Source of the DNA: Cyclostephanos tholiformis
Lineage: Eukaryota > Bacillariophyta > Thalassiosirophyceae > Thalassiosirales > Thalassiosiraceae
Length of the DNA: 28,411 bases
Assembly: GCA_036939975.1 (NCBI GenBank)
Contig: JALLPB010000522.1
Span: forward strand, 1 to 28,411
Direction: 5' to 3'
Position numbers and translations under genes: made by a program
Notes under the pieces: generated by a model
Databases searched by the model: none
Told to the model about the DNA's origin: nothing
Seen by the model: the letters and a program-made list of their open reading frames with translations, nothing else
Part shown: positions 1-9,184 of the stretch, in pieces
Layout: each line of letters begins with the position of its first letter
How positions within the stretch are numbered: position 1 is the stretch's first letter

Positions 1-45
1 AGGGCGGTGGTTTTGTCGGGAAGCGGCCGTCGAGGCCATGGTGTC

Positions 46-59
46 GATTAGTACTAATC
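46..59. other. 14-base perfect palindrome upstream of NPRL3
   Basis: GATTAGTACTAATC reads the same on both strands. It lies about 155 bases before the first possible NPRL3 start codon. It could be a dimeric factor site, but a palindrome of this length can occur by chance, and nothing else in the first 200 bases is recognisable. Confidence 0.25.
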
Positions 60-214
60 ATCCTACTCTCATGATTGGTGGATATAATTTATCGTATGGT
101 ACATACGGAAGGTCGAGCCGCGGTGGGGGAGAGCTAGCGGCGGGAAATACAAAGCAAGCATTGGGAGAAAGCCAGACGGAATTTTGAGATACGTATCTTG
201 CTCCGATATGTCAA

Positions 215-2703
215 ATGGCGCCAAGAGAGTTCTCACCCTGCGGCTGCCCGGCCGCCTGCCTCCTTCATCACCATTCTCTCACTCACTATCACCAAATCAC
301 CATCCCGCTCGCGTTCGAGGACGACGACGTGCGTCCCCCTTCAGACCCCCCATCCATGATTGGCGATCCCGATCGAGACACGAGCGATGCGACTGCCCCC
401 GTCGCACGGGTCGTCTCCTCCCCATCGTCATCATCTCGGCGCCTTGGCGTGCTAGGGATCGGCCTCGTGATGGAAGAGGTCGGGAAGGGCGCGAGGCTCG
501 TATTCCGATATCCGGCATCGCCGCCTCCCCCCTTTCATTCCCTCCCGTCGCGCGCGTCGTCGTCCCACTCCTCCTCCTCCCATCATCTCGCGACCGCCGA
601 CGACGACGGGCACGGGGATGACATCGACCTATTCTTCGACCTGCCCGCGCGCGTCCTATCGAAGCTATTCCGACCGAAACGACCGCTGTGCGGACGTCCG
701 CTGACCCTGAGCGTGGGCGGGACGACGTTCTGCTGTCGGGCGGAATCGTTCGATCCCACGTCGTCGTCGTCGTCGTCGTCGAACAGCAACCACCCGACGA
801 TCGTCGTTGGCGGCGGCTGCGAGGTCGGCGGCGGCGGCGGACCGTTCGGCGATCGTCCCCTGGTCCTGTTCAGCGTGATAGTGGCGTTGGCACCACTGGG
901 AGGGGAGGGGGGGGGGGGACTCGTCTGTCGTCGTCGTCGTCGTCGTCGCGACGGATGCCAGGACGACAGCGACGAAATTATTCGCAGACTACGACCGCGA
1001 CGACGACATCGCAATCCCATCATGTACGATCCGAGGAGGACGCGGCCTTCGATGCGATAACGATCGTTCATCGGAACCTGGCGCGATTGTGCCGCGTCTT
1101 CACCAGGGAGGAGCTGCGGTGCGGATACGTGTCGCGTCAATCCGACATGCTACTGCGCATACGCAAGGAGTACGACGTCAGGATCCGACGGGAGCTAGCG
1201 ACTATCGCGGGCGGTATCGTCTGCGGCGGCAACGACGGGGGGGGGGTGACGGATGCCGCCGCCGCCGCCGTAATCTCGAAGAGGGGCGGTGGCGGGGGGG
1301 ACGGCGTCCCGCCCCCCGGTCCACCTCCTCCTCCTACCGGAGCATCGACGCCGCCGGCACCCCCTCCTCCCTCCTCCTCCTCCTCCTCCTCCTCTTCCTC
1401 CATTGGCGGTGGCGGCGCGAATGCCCAATCCAAGGAATTCAAGCACGCGAAGTCGAACGGCGTACCGGACGACGAGATTGATCCCCCGGCGATGACACGC
1501 GCTCGGAGGAGGGAGTACGTCCAGGACTTGATCGATATCATGCTAGCGGCATCGCCCCCCCCTACGCCCGTCGACGATGATCGGATCGACGGCGATGATT
1601 TTGGGGGTACGATGCATCAGCACGGCAATCTCGCCAGGGAGCTGGCGACGGTATTCCACCGCCTTTCGTCTCCGTCGTCATCGTCGAGTGATAATTCGCA
1701 ATCGTCACGGTCGACAGCGAACGACGGTGTCGTTTACGTCAATCGGCATATTTCGGTCGTCATCGATTCGGTCCACGACGACTTCGACGACTTGTCGTAT
1801 CGCATGCGCCGAGATCTCCTCGCCGGGCATCCACGCGAGCAATATCACGCGGTACGACCCTACGAAACGCTGCTGTTTCCCGCCTCGTCTTCATCGGAAG
1901 TCCTCGAGGGCCTGACGGGCGAAATCGCCAAGCAGGAGACAATCATGACGTCGTCGCGCTCGACCTACCAATCCCTCCGCCGGATCCTCCCCCACGTCCA
2001 TCCGCGCAAATCCATTCACGAAATCGCGTGGGATGCAGGCCTGTCGTTGCCACAAGCGTTGGATGCGGCGACTTGGCTCGTTCGATCCGGTGCGTGCGTG
2101 GCCGCAATGCCCGTGCTGCTTAGGAATCGTTACGCCTGCTCCGATGGCGTGGTCTCGAGGATGGCGACGATGGCGCTGCCCTTTTGGCAGGCGTTTGGCA
2201 TCCGGAGTCAGAACTGTGTCTTCCACTGGGGAGGGGGGGGGGCTATCGGAGGATTCAGCAACGATGACGAGGGAAAGGTCGACGCCCTCGCGCGTGTTAG
2301 GAGGAGGAGGGGGAGGGGTGTCGCGACAAGGACAATCACAACCGGTGCCCCACATATTTTCGTCATCGTTAGTGCCCTGACGACGAGGACGGGGCGTGAA
2401 CCTTCCGCGTCGCCCGCGTTGGGAGATGCCATTCGCTTGCTTAGCGGAGCGGATGCGCGCTCGGAAAACTACGGCCAGTTGTCCTCGAGGGACAACATAT
2501 ACGGAGAGAACATACACGTCCTACGAACTTCGTCCAGTGCGGCTGTCAATCAAATGCATTTGAACATGACAGCTTCCCGGGGTGGCGTTGGCGCTACCGA
2601 TCCTAGTTCAACAGACGAGATCTTGTACTCTATGGCGGTTTGGTTGATTGCAAATAATATTCTCACATACATCAATGGCTTGTCAACAATGATAGATGAA
2701 TAA
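215..2703 (+). CDS. NPRL3: NPRL3-like GATOR1 subunit, with a frame change near 923-987
   Basis: In known families NPRL3/Npr3 pairs with NPRL2 and DEPDC5 in GATOR1, which restrains TORC1 at the vacuole/lysosome when amino acids are low. The N-terminal part is read in frame 2 (215 to about 922): a Ser/Pro-rich lead, then LVFRYPASP and LVLFSVIVAL, both family hallmarks. The rest is read in frame 1 to the TAA at 2701: AITIVHRNLARLCRVF, ELRCGYVSR, YETLLFPASS, SIHEIAWDAGLSLPQAL and EILYSMAVWLIANNILTYI, each matching a conserved NPRL3 block. The frames join either by an indel in the 12-G run at 907-918 or by a 65-base GT-AG intron at 923-987, which restores the frame exactly. The start may be 215 or the ATG at 356. 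Long Ser, Gly and Pro runs separate the conserved blocks. The protein ends soon after the AVWLIANN helix, so the family's last winged-helix segment is missing or lies in an unseen exon. Confidence 0.8.
757..1405 (+). repeat. Trinucleotide and poly-G runs inside NPRL3
   Basis: This stretch holds a TCG run near 757-783 (poly-Ser), a 12-G run at 907-918, a second TCG/GTC run near 921-948, GCC repeats near 1255-1270 and a TCC run near 1365-1400. In the chosen frames they encode Ser, Gly, Ala and Pro linkers between conserved domains. Such runs tend to vary in length between alleles and are prone to sequencing error. Confidence 0.7.
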
Positions 2704-2935
2704 GATGAATATTAACTATGTAATCTATAACGTGATAGTAATGGTTTTTTGCCGACCCCACGTTGTTCCGATCATACCACTACAATTTCACAGGATGTCC
2801 TCAAATTGGTTAAAATACACATCAATAAGAACAGTCCGAGCAGATTCTTCGATGAGATTTTATGAATTATCATTTTATAAATATATCTTAATACATGACC
2901 GGATTGTGTGCTCTTCTTGTCTGAAAAAAAATCAA

Positions 2936-5881
2936 CTAATTCGAGTCAAATTGATCACCACGACTGCTCTCAGTTTGCGCGACAATCAACGAGTCAAAAT
3001 CATGGTCGTATTTCACTTCTTTCTTATGTTTCGGATTGCGACGCAGTTCTTGGACCGTTTTCATCAGTCGGAAGATCATCTTTTGCGCCTCGGCAATGCT
3101 CTTCCTTGAGTCGCCCAGTTGTTCATCCCTCTCTGCCAGCTTGTCCTTCATGGATGACAACTCCGACCTCAACTCGTTTATCTCTTCATCACGTAAAAAA
3201 GGCTGCTGATCTCTTCTCAGATTAATAATGGACTCTTCAAGCTCACGAACTCTATTCCACGCCGTAGCGGCCTCTTCTTGGTATCGTTTCAAATCAACTT
3301 CGCTCGCTTCAAACGATTCTTTCAGTACTTCAACCTTCCTTAGATTTATTATTTCATGCGCCGGTACTTTCGGCTTGATATGAAGTTCCCCTTGTAACTG
3401 AATGATTTTCTTTTCCTTTTCAGCGACTAAACATGTAAGCTCCATGATTGCCGCCTTCGATGATGCCGCAAATGATGCGAGGCGAACCTTTAGTTTAGAA
3501 ATCTCTTCATTTTTTTCATTAAGTTGTTGATCGGCAGTGTTATTTATATCCTTCCATTTAATCAACTCATCATCTCTCATCTGAATTTCATTGCGAAGGT
3601 TGGCGTTGATGACCTCAAACTCTTTGAACTCTCGCAGTTGGGCGATGAGACCCTCTTTTTCAGCAAGTTCCCTGGAGAGATCATTTGTCAGTTTCAGTAT
3701 TATCTCAGTTGATGCGGTTTCTGATTTTATCTCCTTGTCAAGCGTTGCAATGCGATCCTGAAACGCTTCAATCTCATCATCTTTCTTCTGTAGTTGTTGT
3801 CTAAGTTGCTGAAGTTCATGATCCTTCGATGACGTATTACTCTGAATTTCATTGCGAAGGTTGGCGTTGATGACCTCCAACTCTTTGAACTCTCGCAGTT
3901 GGACGATGAGACCCTCTTTTTCAGCAAGTTCCCTCGATAGATCATTTGTCAGTTTCAGTATAGTCTCGGTTGATACAGAGTCTGACTTTATCTCCTTGTC
4001 AAGCGTTGCAATGCGATCCTGAAACGCTTCAATCTCCACGTCTTTCTTCTGTAGTTGTTGTCTGAGTTGCTGAAGTTCATGATCCTTCGATGAGGTGATG
4101 CTATCCGATTGCTTTTCAAGTAGTGCTAAGTGACTCTCTAATTTCCCGATCACGTCATCTTTATCGTGTAAACGCTTACCGAGATCGTCGTTGATCCCTT
4201 GCAACTCTTCCAACGCATCATTGAGCTTACTTGATTCCTTCAAGTCTCTCTGATACATTTCCATGTACATTGCTGCCTCTGCCATAGTCGTGGATAATCT
4301 GTGGTTTTCAGTTTTTAGCCTAGCAATCTCTGCCGTGCGTTCGTTATATGCAATATCAAGTTTTTCAAGGGCTTTCTCCAAAGCAGTCACAGTGTCTTGC
4401 TCTCTGGAGCAATTCTTTTCGTACCTCTCAAAGCGCTCCCGTTGGTGCCGCAGCTCACTTTGCTTCTCCTCCAGCTGTCTGGAAAGATCCATTTCTCGAG
4501 TTTTCGAATCGAGCACTGTGGATTCGGCTTGTTCAAGACGCTTTTCCATATTTTTCACCTTATCTGTGAGCGATGCATTGATGTGGTTCGACTTTTCTAA
4601 TTGCATGTTGAACTCAGCCTGCAAGGTTGCAATCATCTCGTCCTTTCTTGCCAGTTTTCGCACGCATTCTTCCCATTTCTCCTTCGACTTGTCTAGCTCT
4701 TCTTTCATCCTATTTGCAGTCTCCTCTGCCTTCAACGCTTGGGACCTAACAATATATCCGTCCTCAAGTTCCTCGTTAAGACGTTGGATTTCCTGGCGCA
4801 AATTATCTATCATGGATTCCTTGTCCTTGACGGTGTTAACCAATTCCGCCTTCTCCTCCTTCGCCGCGGCGATTCTTTCATCAAAGTCCTGTCGCCCTTT
4901 CATGTACTTCGTATGGATGTCTTCCTTCTCTACGCGAATTGCGTCTCTCTCAACCTCCAACTTGCCCACTTCATCCCTCGTCGCAGTGATGGTGACATTA
5001 AGGGATGCGATTAAGTCATCTTTCTCATTCACTCTGCGCTTGAGGTTGTTAACATCCCCCTCGAGCGCGGCGATGGTATTATTGAGGGATACGATCGTGT
5101 TGGCTTTCTCGGTAACAACCTCCTTCAGGTCGTCCATATCGCTCTCAAGCGCCGTGATCGTGTTGGCTTTCTCGGCAACAATCTCCTTCAGGTCGTCCAT
5201 ATCGCTCTCGAGCGCCGTGATTGTGTCGTGGGCGGTAACTAGACTTGATTGGTACTTTTTCATTTGGGCCTTGAAGCCCTCTTGGTAAATATACGGCGGG
5301 GGAAACTGAGGAGATGATGATCTCGCCGGCGAGGATGATCGCACCGGGGTATTCCCGGCGCTCCTTGGCCCATACTCATGATCACGAAGCACCGACGGAC
5401 GTTGTCGTATGGGCGTCAATCTACCGGATATCGATGCATCTGAATTAATCACGGGAGGTTTCGACCCGCGCCCCCTTTCCGCGTCTCTATGAGGGAGGTA
5501 TTCGCATCCGGACATCGACCCGAGATCGTCGGACATTTTGAGCTCCATAGCTCTACTCGCAAAATCGTATGCGGACGATGGGGTCCTCCTCTCAAATGAC
5601 GACGATGGAGTCTTCCTCTCCGCCATGAATGGTAACTCAGACGTGGACATAATATTCCTCCGCTCGTATTCTATCCGGTTCATCACTTCCCCGAATTTGG
5701 CCAATTTGTCGTCGTAACGATCCATCGTCCTCCTTTCGTCGTGAATCCAATCGCTATCGTCGCTAGCGCTCTTAACATCGTCTCGTTCGTCGTGCCGCGA
5801 GTGAGAAGTCGCTGCCGTATCATGCGATCTGCGGCGTTTGATATTGCTTTCAGTAGTCGCACCGAGACCCGTTCGCCACAT
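2936..5881 (-). CDS. Long coiled-coil protein with internal tandem repeats
   Basis: The 981-residue reading frame starts at the ATG at 5881. It stays open upstream to 6004 but has no ATG there. After a charged N-terminus and a Ser/Pro-rich part (about residues 150-210), it is nearly all heptad-rich coiled coil rich in E, K, L, Q and N, with no enzyme motif. Residues about 220-262 contain two copies of a 21-residue unit (TITALESDMDDLK core). Residues about 594-767 contain two near-identical 87-residue units (ELQQLRQQLQKKD core). The tail after about residue 960 is polar. Proteins of this build are usually cytoskeletal, centrosomal, golgin-like or nuclear-matrix, but no family can be assigned. 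It converges on NPRL3 with 232 bases between stop codons. It is less GC-rich than its neighbours. Confidence 0.75.
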   Translation of the reverse strand: MWRTGLGATTESNIKRRRSHDTAATSHSRHDERDDVKSASDDSDWIHDERRTMDRYDDKLAKFGEVMNRIEYERRNIMSTSELPFMAERKTPSSSFERRTPSSAYDFASRAMELKMSDDLGSMSGCEYLPHRDAERGRGSKPPVINSDASISGRLTPIRQRPSVLRDHEYGPRSAGNTPVRSSSPARSSSPQFPPPYIYQEGFKAQMKKYQSSLVTAHDTITALESDMDDLKEIVAEKANTITALESDMDDLKEVVTEKANTIVSLNNTIAALEGDVNNLKRRVNEKDDLIASLNVTITATRDEVGKLEVERDAIRVEKEDIHTKYMKGRQDFDERIAAAKEEKAELVNTVKDKESMIDNLRQEIQRLNEELEDGYIVRSQALKAEETANRMKEELDKSKEKWEECVRKLARKDEMIATLQAEFNMQLEKSNHINASLTDKVKNMEKRLEQAESTVLDSKTREMDLSRQLEEKQSELRHQRERFERYEKNCSREQDTVTALEKALEKLDIAYNERTAEIARLKTENHRLSTTMAEAAMYMEMYQRDLKESSKLNDALEELQGINDDLGKRLHDKDDVIGKLESHLALLEKQSDSITSSKDHELQQLRQQLQKKDVEIEAFQDRIATLDKEIKSDSVSTETILKLTNDLSRELAEKEGLIVQLREFKELEVINANLRNEIQSNTSSKDHELQQLRQQLQKKDDEIEAFQDRIATLDKEIKSETASTEIILKLTNDLSRELAEKEGLIAQLREFKEFEVINANLRNEIQMRDDELIKWKDINNTADQQLNEKNEEISKLKVRLASFAASSKAAIMELTCLVAEKEKKIIQLQGELHIKPKVPAHEIINLRKVEVLKESFEASEVDLKRYQEEAATAWNRVRELEESIINLRRDQQPFLRDEEINELRSELSSMKDKLAERDEQLGDSRKSIAEAQKMIFRLMKTVQELRRNPKHKKEVKYDHDFDSLIVAQTESSRGDQFDSN
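3581..4102 (-). repeat. 261-base tandem duplication within the coiled-coil gene
   Basis: Two adjacent copies (3581-3841 and 3842-4102) differ at only a small number of positions. 261 is 87 codons, so the frame and the heptad register drift only slightly. The near-identity points to recent duplication or gene conversion. Confidence 0.85.
5093..5218 (-). repeat. 63-base (21-codon) tandem repeat in the coiled-coil gene
   Basis: Two neighbouring copies, offset by exactly 63 bases, encode the unit with the TITALESDMDDLK core. A more diverged third unit (VSLNNTIAALEGDVNNLK) follows in the protein. Three heptads per unit is typical of coiled-coil growth. Confidence 0.75.
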
Positions 5882-6500
5882 CCTTTTTTTTGCGATGCGC
5901 TCGTCAATGGTAAAGTAGTAGTTCCGACAATGGTTTGTCTCTTGGTTCGGATGCCGTTGAGAGTAGAGGCTACTACTTCTTATCACCCAACGCGATGAGA
6001 CCAAGTGTCCGATCCCTGAATATATCCCTCTATCTTCTATCTCAAGGCAAGCCTTGCCCCGCCTAAAAACAACTGTATGTTGACGGAGATCAGAGATTTC
6101 TGTTGTTACAAGAGAGATGAAACTCTACTCTATAAGACTGATAGAATTAGAAGGAAACGTTTGCGTATAATATACATGTCGTGTGTATGGAGAGATATTG
6201 TCGGTGCGATTTGCCTCGTTTCGCCGAAATTAGGCTACTATTACCTCTACCTAGGTACCATAGTATTATTATTATTTTATCATCACGAGAAACAAGAAAA
6301 GTTGTACGACGCCGGATATCAGGTTCCTCTTTACGGATTGGGAATCAAAAGAGCGATAAAATCACCGCCAAAACAAACCTTCTATCGTACCTACTCTACG
6401 TAGCCCCCCAAAAAAAGAAAAGGCAAAGGAGCAGGAGGGTCGACGATGTCCTCATTATTATTACCATTGTCCCTAATCGTAATTATTGAAATCAGGAATC
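5882..6500. promoter_or_regulatory. Divergent spacer between coiled-coil gene and DBR1
   Basis: About 620 bases separate the two divergent start codons, so both promoters and 5' leaders should lie here. The part after 6005 is AT-richer than the genes. A 108-codon open frame (6077-6403) has an ATG and one hydrophobic stretch (residues about 40-67). Its composition looks non-coding and it matches nothing I know, so I do not call it a gene. No sharp promoter motif is visible. Confidence 0.4.
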
Positions 6501-8708
6501 ATGCACAATATCGGTGATGGCGGAGGCGTCCGCGAAGGCAGAGGGGGCCGGGTAGATCGTGGTGGCAGGTGGGGTCACGTCCAAGGCGGCAGAGGAGGGG
6601 GACGTCGCCATAATAACAATCATCGCGGACGAGGAGGTGGTGGTGGCGGCGGCGGTGGCAGCGGGGGGGGTCGCGGGAGGTGGCATTCCCGGAACGACGG
6701 TCGGGGACGGGGGGGGGTTAGGGGGGCGGGGGCGGGGGGGGAGGGTAATCGAGACCACTCGCACTACATAGGGACCACGGGCTCTCCCACCCCGACGTCC
6801 TTCGCAGTGGCCGTACAGGGATGCAGTCACGGGGAGCTAGATTCGATATACGATGCCATCGAATCCTACCGTCGCGATCGTTCGTCGAAATGCGACCGTC
6901 CGACTTCCGCATCGGAAGCCGAGTCGTCATCGTCGAGCGGGGGGGGGGGGATGGGAAACATCGACGTCCTGCTCTGCTGTGGAGACGTCGAGACGATGCG
7001 CAACGCCGACGACATACACTCGCTCAACGTCCCGCCGAAATACAGGAGGATGGGCGACTTTCACGCTTATTATTCCGGTCGTAAGGTCGCTCCGATACTC
7101 ACGATCGCGATCGGGGGGAATCACGAGGCGTCGAATTACCTCCAGGAATTGCACTACGGGGGATGGTTGGCCCCGAACATGTATTATCTCGGGGCGGCGG
7201 GCGTTATTAATCTGCGCAAGAGGACGACGGACGACGACGGCGTCGTCGTCGTTTCGATGCTACATATGGCGGGGATATCGGGGATATACAATTCACATTA
7301 AAGGCTCGGCAGGTACGAGTCGCCACCGTACGATTCGGACAGTCTAAGGAGCGTGTATCACACCCAGGAGGCGGACGTGAAGTGCCTGCGCGGGATGGCC
7401 GCTCCCGACGCCGCCGTTAACGACCACGGTCGACCACATAAACGGCAACCGATCGACATCTTCTTGTCGCACGATTGGCCGAGGGGCATCGCCTACCACG
7501 GTGACCTATCGCAGCTACTTCAGCGGAAGCCGTTCTTCAGGCAGGATATCGAGTCGGGCGAACTGGGGAGTCCGGCGAACGAGGATTTGCTTAAAGCGTT
7601 GAGACCGAGATATTGGTTCGCTGCCCACTTGCACGTCAAGTTCGATGCCTTGGTGCGACACGAGAGCGCGAACGATTCGGGAAATGGAACTGCATCGAAT
7701 GAAATGAGAGGTGAATCTGAGGAACAGATAGAACCCGCGGAGGATTTTGCCACCACGGAATTTATCGGTTTGGAATCGAATGACGGCGTGTGCCCTGCAT
7801 CATCCAATACGGAAACGTTGACCGAACAAATGACTAGATTCCTATCGCTCGACAAGTGTTTACCGAAACGTCGGCATATCCAAATCACTTATCTCGAGCC
7901 ATCATCATCCGTGTTGGCGGACAGCGGTGAGACAGGGACCGCGTCGACATCATCGACGGGAGTAGGTGATGATGAGGTATGGCTGGAGTACGATGCAACC
8001 TGGTTGGCAATGCTGCGTCGCACTCACAATTGGACCAAATGCACGCGAAATGTGGTAGTTGCCAGTGGGGGCGACGATGCCATAACCGAGGCAGAGATCG
8101 AAGACATTGTGGAGAGATTCAAAAGAAGTAAACGCGACGGCTCTCCCGGAACGAATCCGCTGACCATTCCCCAAAACTTCGTCATGACAGCAACTCCCTT
8201 CGACCCCACGTCGGGCTTGCGGTCATACGGTCCTCCTCCGCCCATGATGGGAAACCCCCAGACTGATAATTTTTTAGACATCCTCGGTTTGGAGCATTGC
8301 ATTACGGTTCCATACAAAGGGGTATCGCAACATCACACATCGTCATTCCCCATGCAACCATCGCGTGGATCACAACCGTTGATTCCGCTAGCGGTAATGC
8401 ATCTTGGCATGACCAATAAGATGCCAATAGATGACCAGAATGAAATTGATCTCGATGATGAACAAGGCAACGCGGGTGATTGCATTGCGAATGAAAACGA
8501 CATCAAACAGGAAGACACGCCGATAGAGAGAGAACAAGGATACGGCCTTGACATAGTTCATGACCCGGCGGAGATCGATTTGGAAGAGCCGGACGACGAG
8601 CAAAATGAAAATGCTGCTCTCGAAGACGACGTAGGTGGTGATACCGTTTGCTTCTCCCCCCCTGCTCCCGTTAGTGTTGCAAAGAAAGCACGAACGGACG
8701 ATGCATAA
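6501..8708 (+). CDS. DBR1: RNA lariat debranching enzyme, interrupted by an in-frame TAA at 7299-7301
   Basis: DBR1 cuts the 2'-5' bond of intron lariats in the nucleus. Residues 1-100 are an RGG/Gly-rich extension absent from animal and plant DBR1. The metallophosphatase domain follows with all the expected metal and active-site residues: GCSHGELD (C108, H110), CCGD (D162), GGNHEASN (N207, H208), FLSHDWP (H324) and AAHLHVKF (H376, H378). The DBR1 C-terminal domain (LDKCLPKRRHIQ, LEYDATWLAMLR, PQNFVMTATPFDP) and an acidic tail ending in a KKAR basic patch complete it. Codon 267 is TAA, where relatives have Tyr after GISGIYNSH. The same frame continues at once (RLGRYESPPYDSDSLRSVYH) and stays open for about 470 codons. 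A product ending at 266 residues would lack H324, H376 and H378. No GT-AG intron removes the stop without losing GISGIYN. An earlier in-frame TTG at 6486 is less likely as start. Confidence 0.88.
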
Positions 8709-9184
8709 ACCATTCATATACATTGATAAACTTGTCCAGCCAAAACAAATAACTTCATCTTTTGGCATTCGCATAGGATAAAGCTGACGATCGATGCATA
8801 AGACTGACAGCATGCTGCATTTTACACGTTGGAGAAATACAACAGTAGCTAAAAAATGTTAACTTCATTTAGCAGTGCAATGTGCGCTTTTCGAATTCAT
8901 AATTTCTGGTGGGATGATACCTAATGGTCGGGCATGCTTTCATTCTTCGTATGATAGGGGTGTTGAACGAAGACCCAGAGAAGAATCGCGAATTGATTCA
9001 GTTTATAGCTGTTGCTCTTTCTGTTTAATAATATTGCTCCTGCTCGATGTAACTTGAGTAATACCAGATGCCTTTGTGATCGGTCCTAAGCCTGAGGATA
9101 CTTGATTAACTCTATTCGATGCAAATGACTGCCGCTTGAGCTCGGCTTTTTCGCTACTTCGGCACTCATTCAAGTGCGGATTCG
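8709..9184. other. Convergent 3' spacer between DBR1 and the amine oxidase
   Basis: This is about 475 bases of AT-richer DNA between two converging stop codons, expected to hold both 3' UTRs and poly(A) signals. Only short unremarkable open frames are present, such as a 60-codon one at 8875. I see no repeat or RNA gene. Confidence 0.4.

Noticed and set aside
583..1541. Minus-strand and other-frame open frames of 134-185 codons over NPRL3
   Set aside because: Their Arg/Pro/Gly composition comes from reading GC-rich trinucleotide repeats in the wrong frame. The conserved NPRL3 blocks decide the strand and frames.
4263..5288. A 341-codon open frame on the + strand
   Set aside because: It is the antisense shadow of the coiled-coil gene: rich in Ser, Phe and Leu as expected from reverse-reading Glu/Lys codons, with no domain.
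6077..6403. A 108-codon open frame with a hydrophobic segment in the DBR1 upstream region
   Set aside because: It starts with ATG, but codon use and composition are like the AT-rich spacer, no motif is seen, and it lies where the DBR1 promoter and leader should be.
7200..7312. A short intron that would remove the DBR1 stop codon
   Set aside because: The GT sites at 7242-7251 and the AG sites at 7303 and 7312 do not give matching phases, and any such intron would delete the conserved GISGIYN block.
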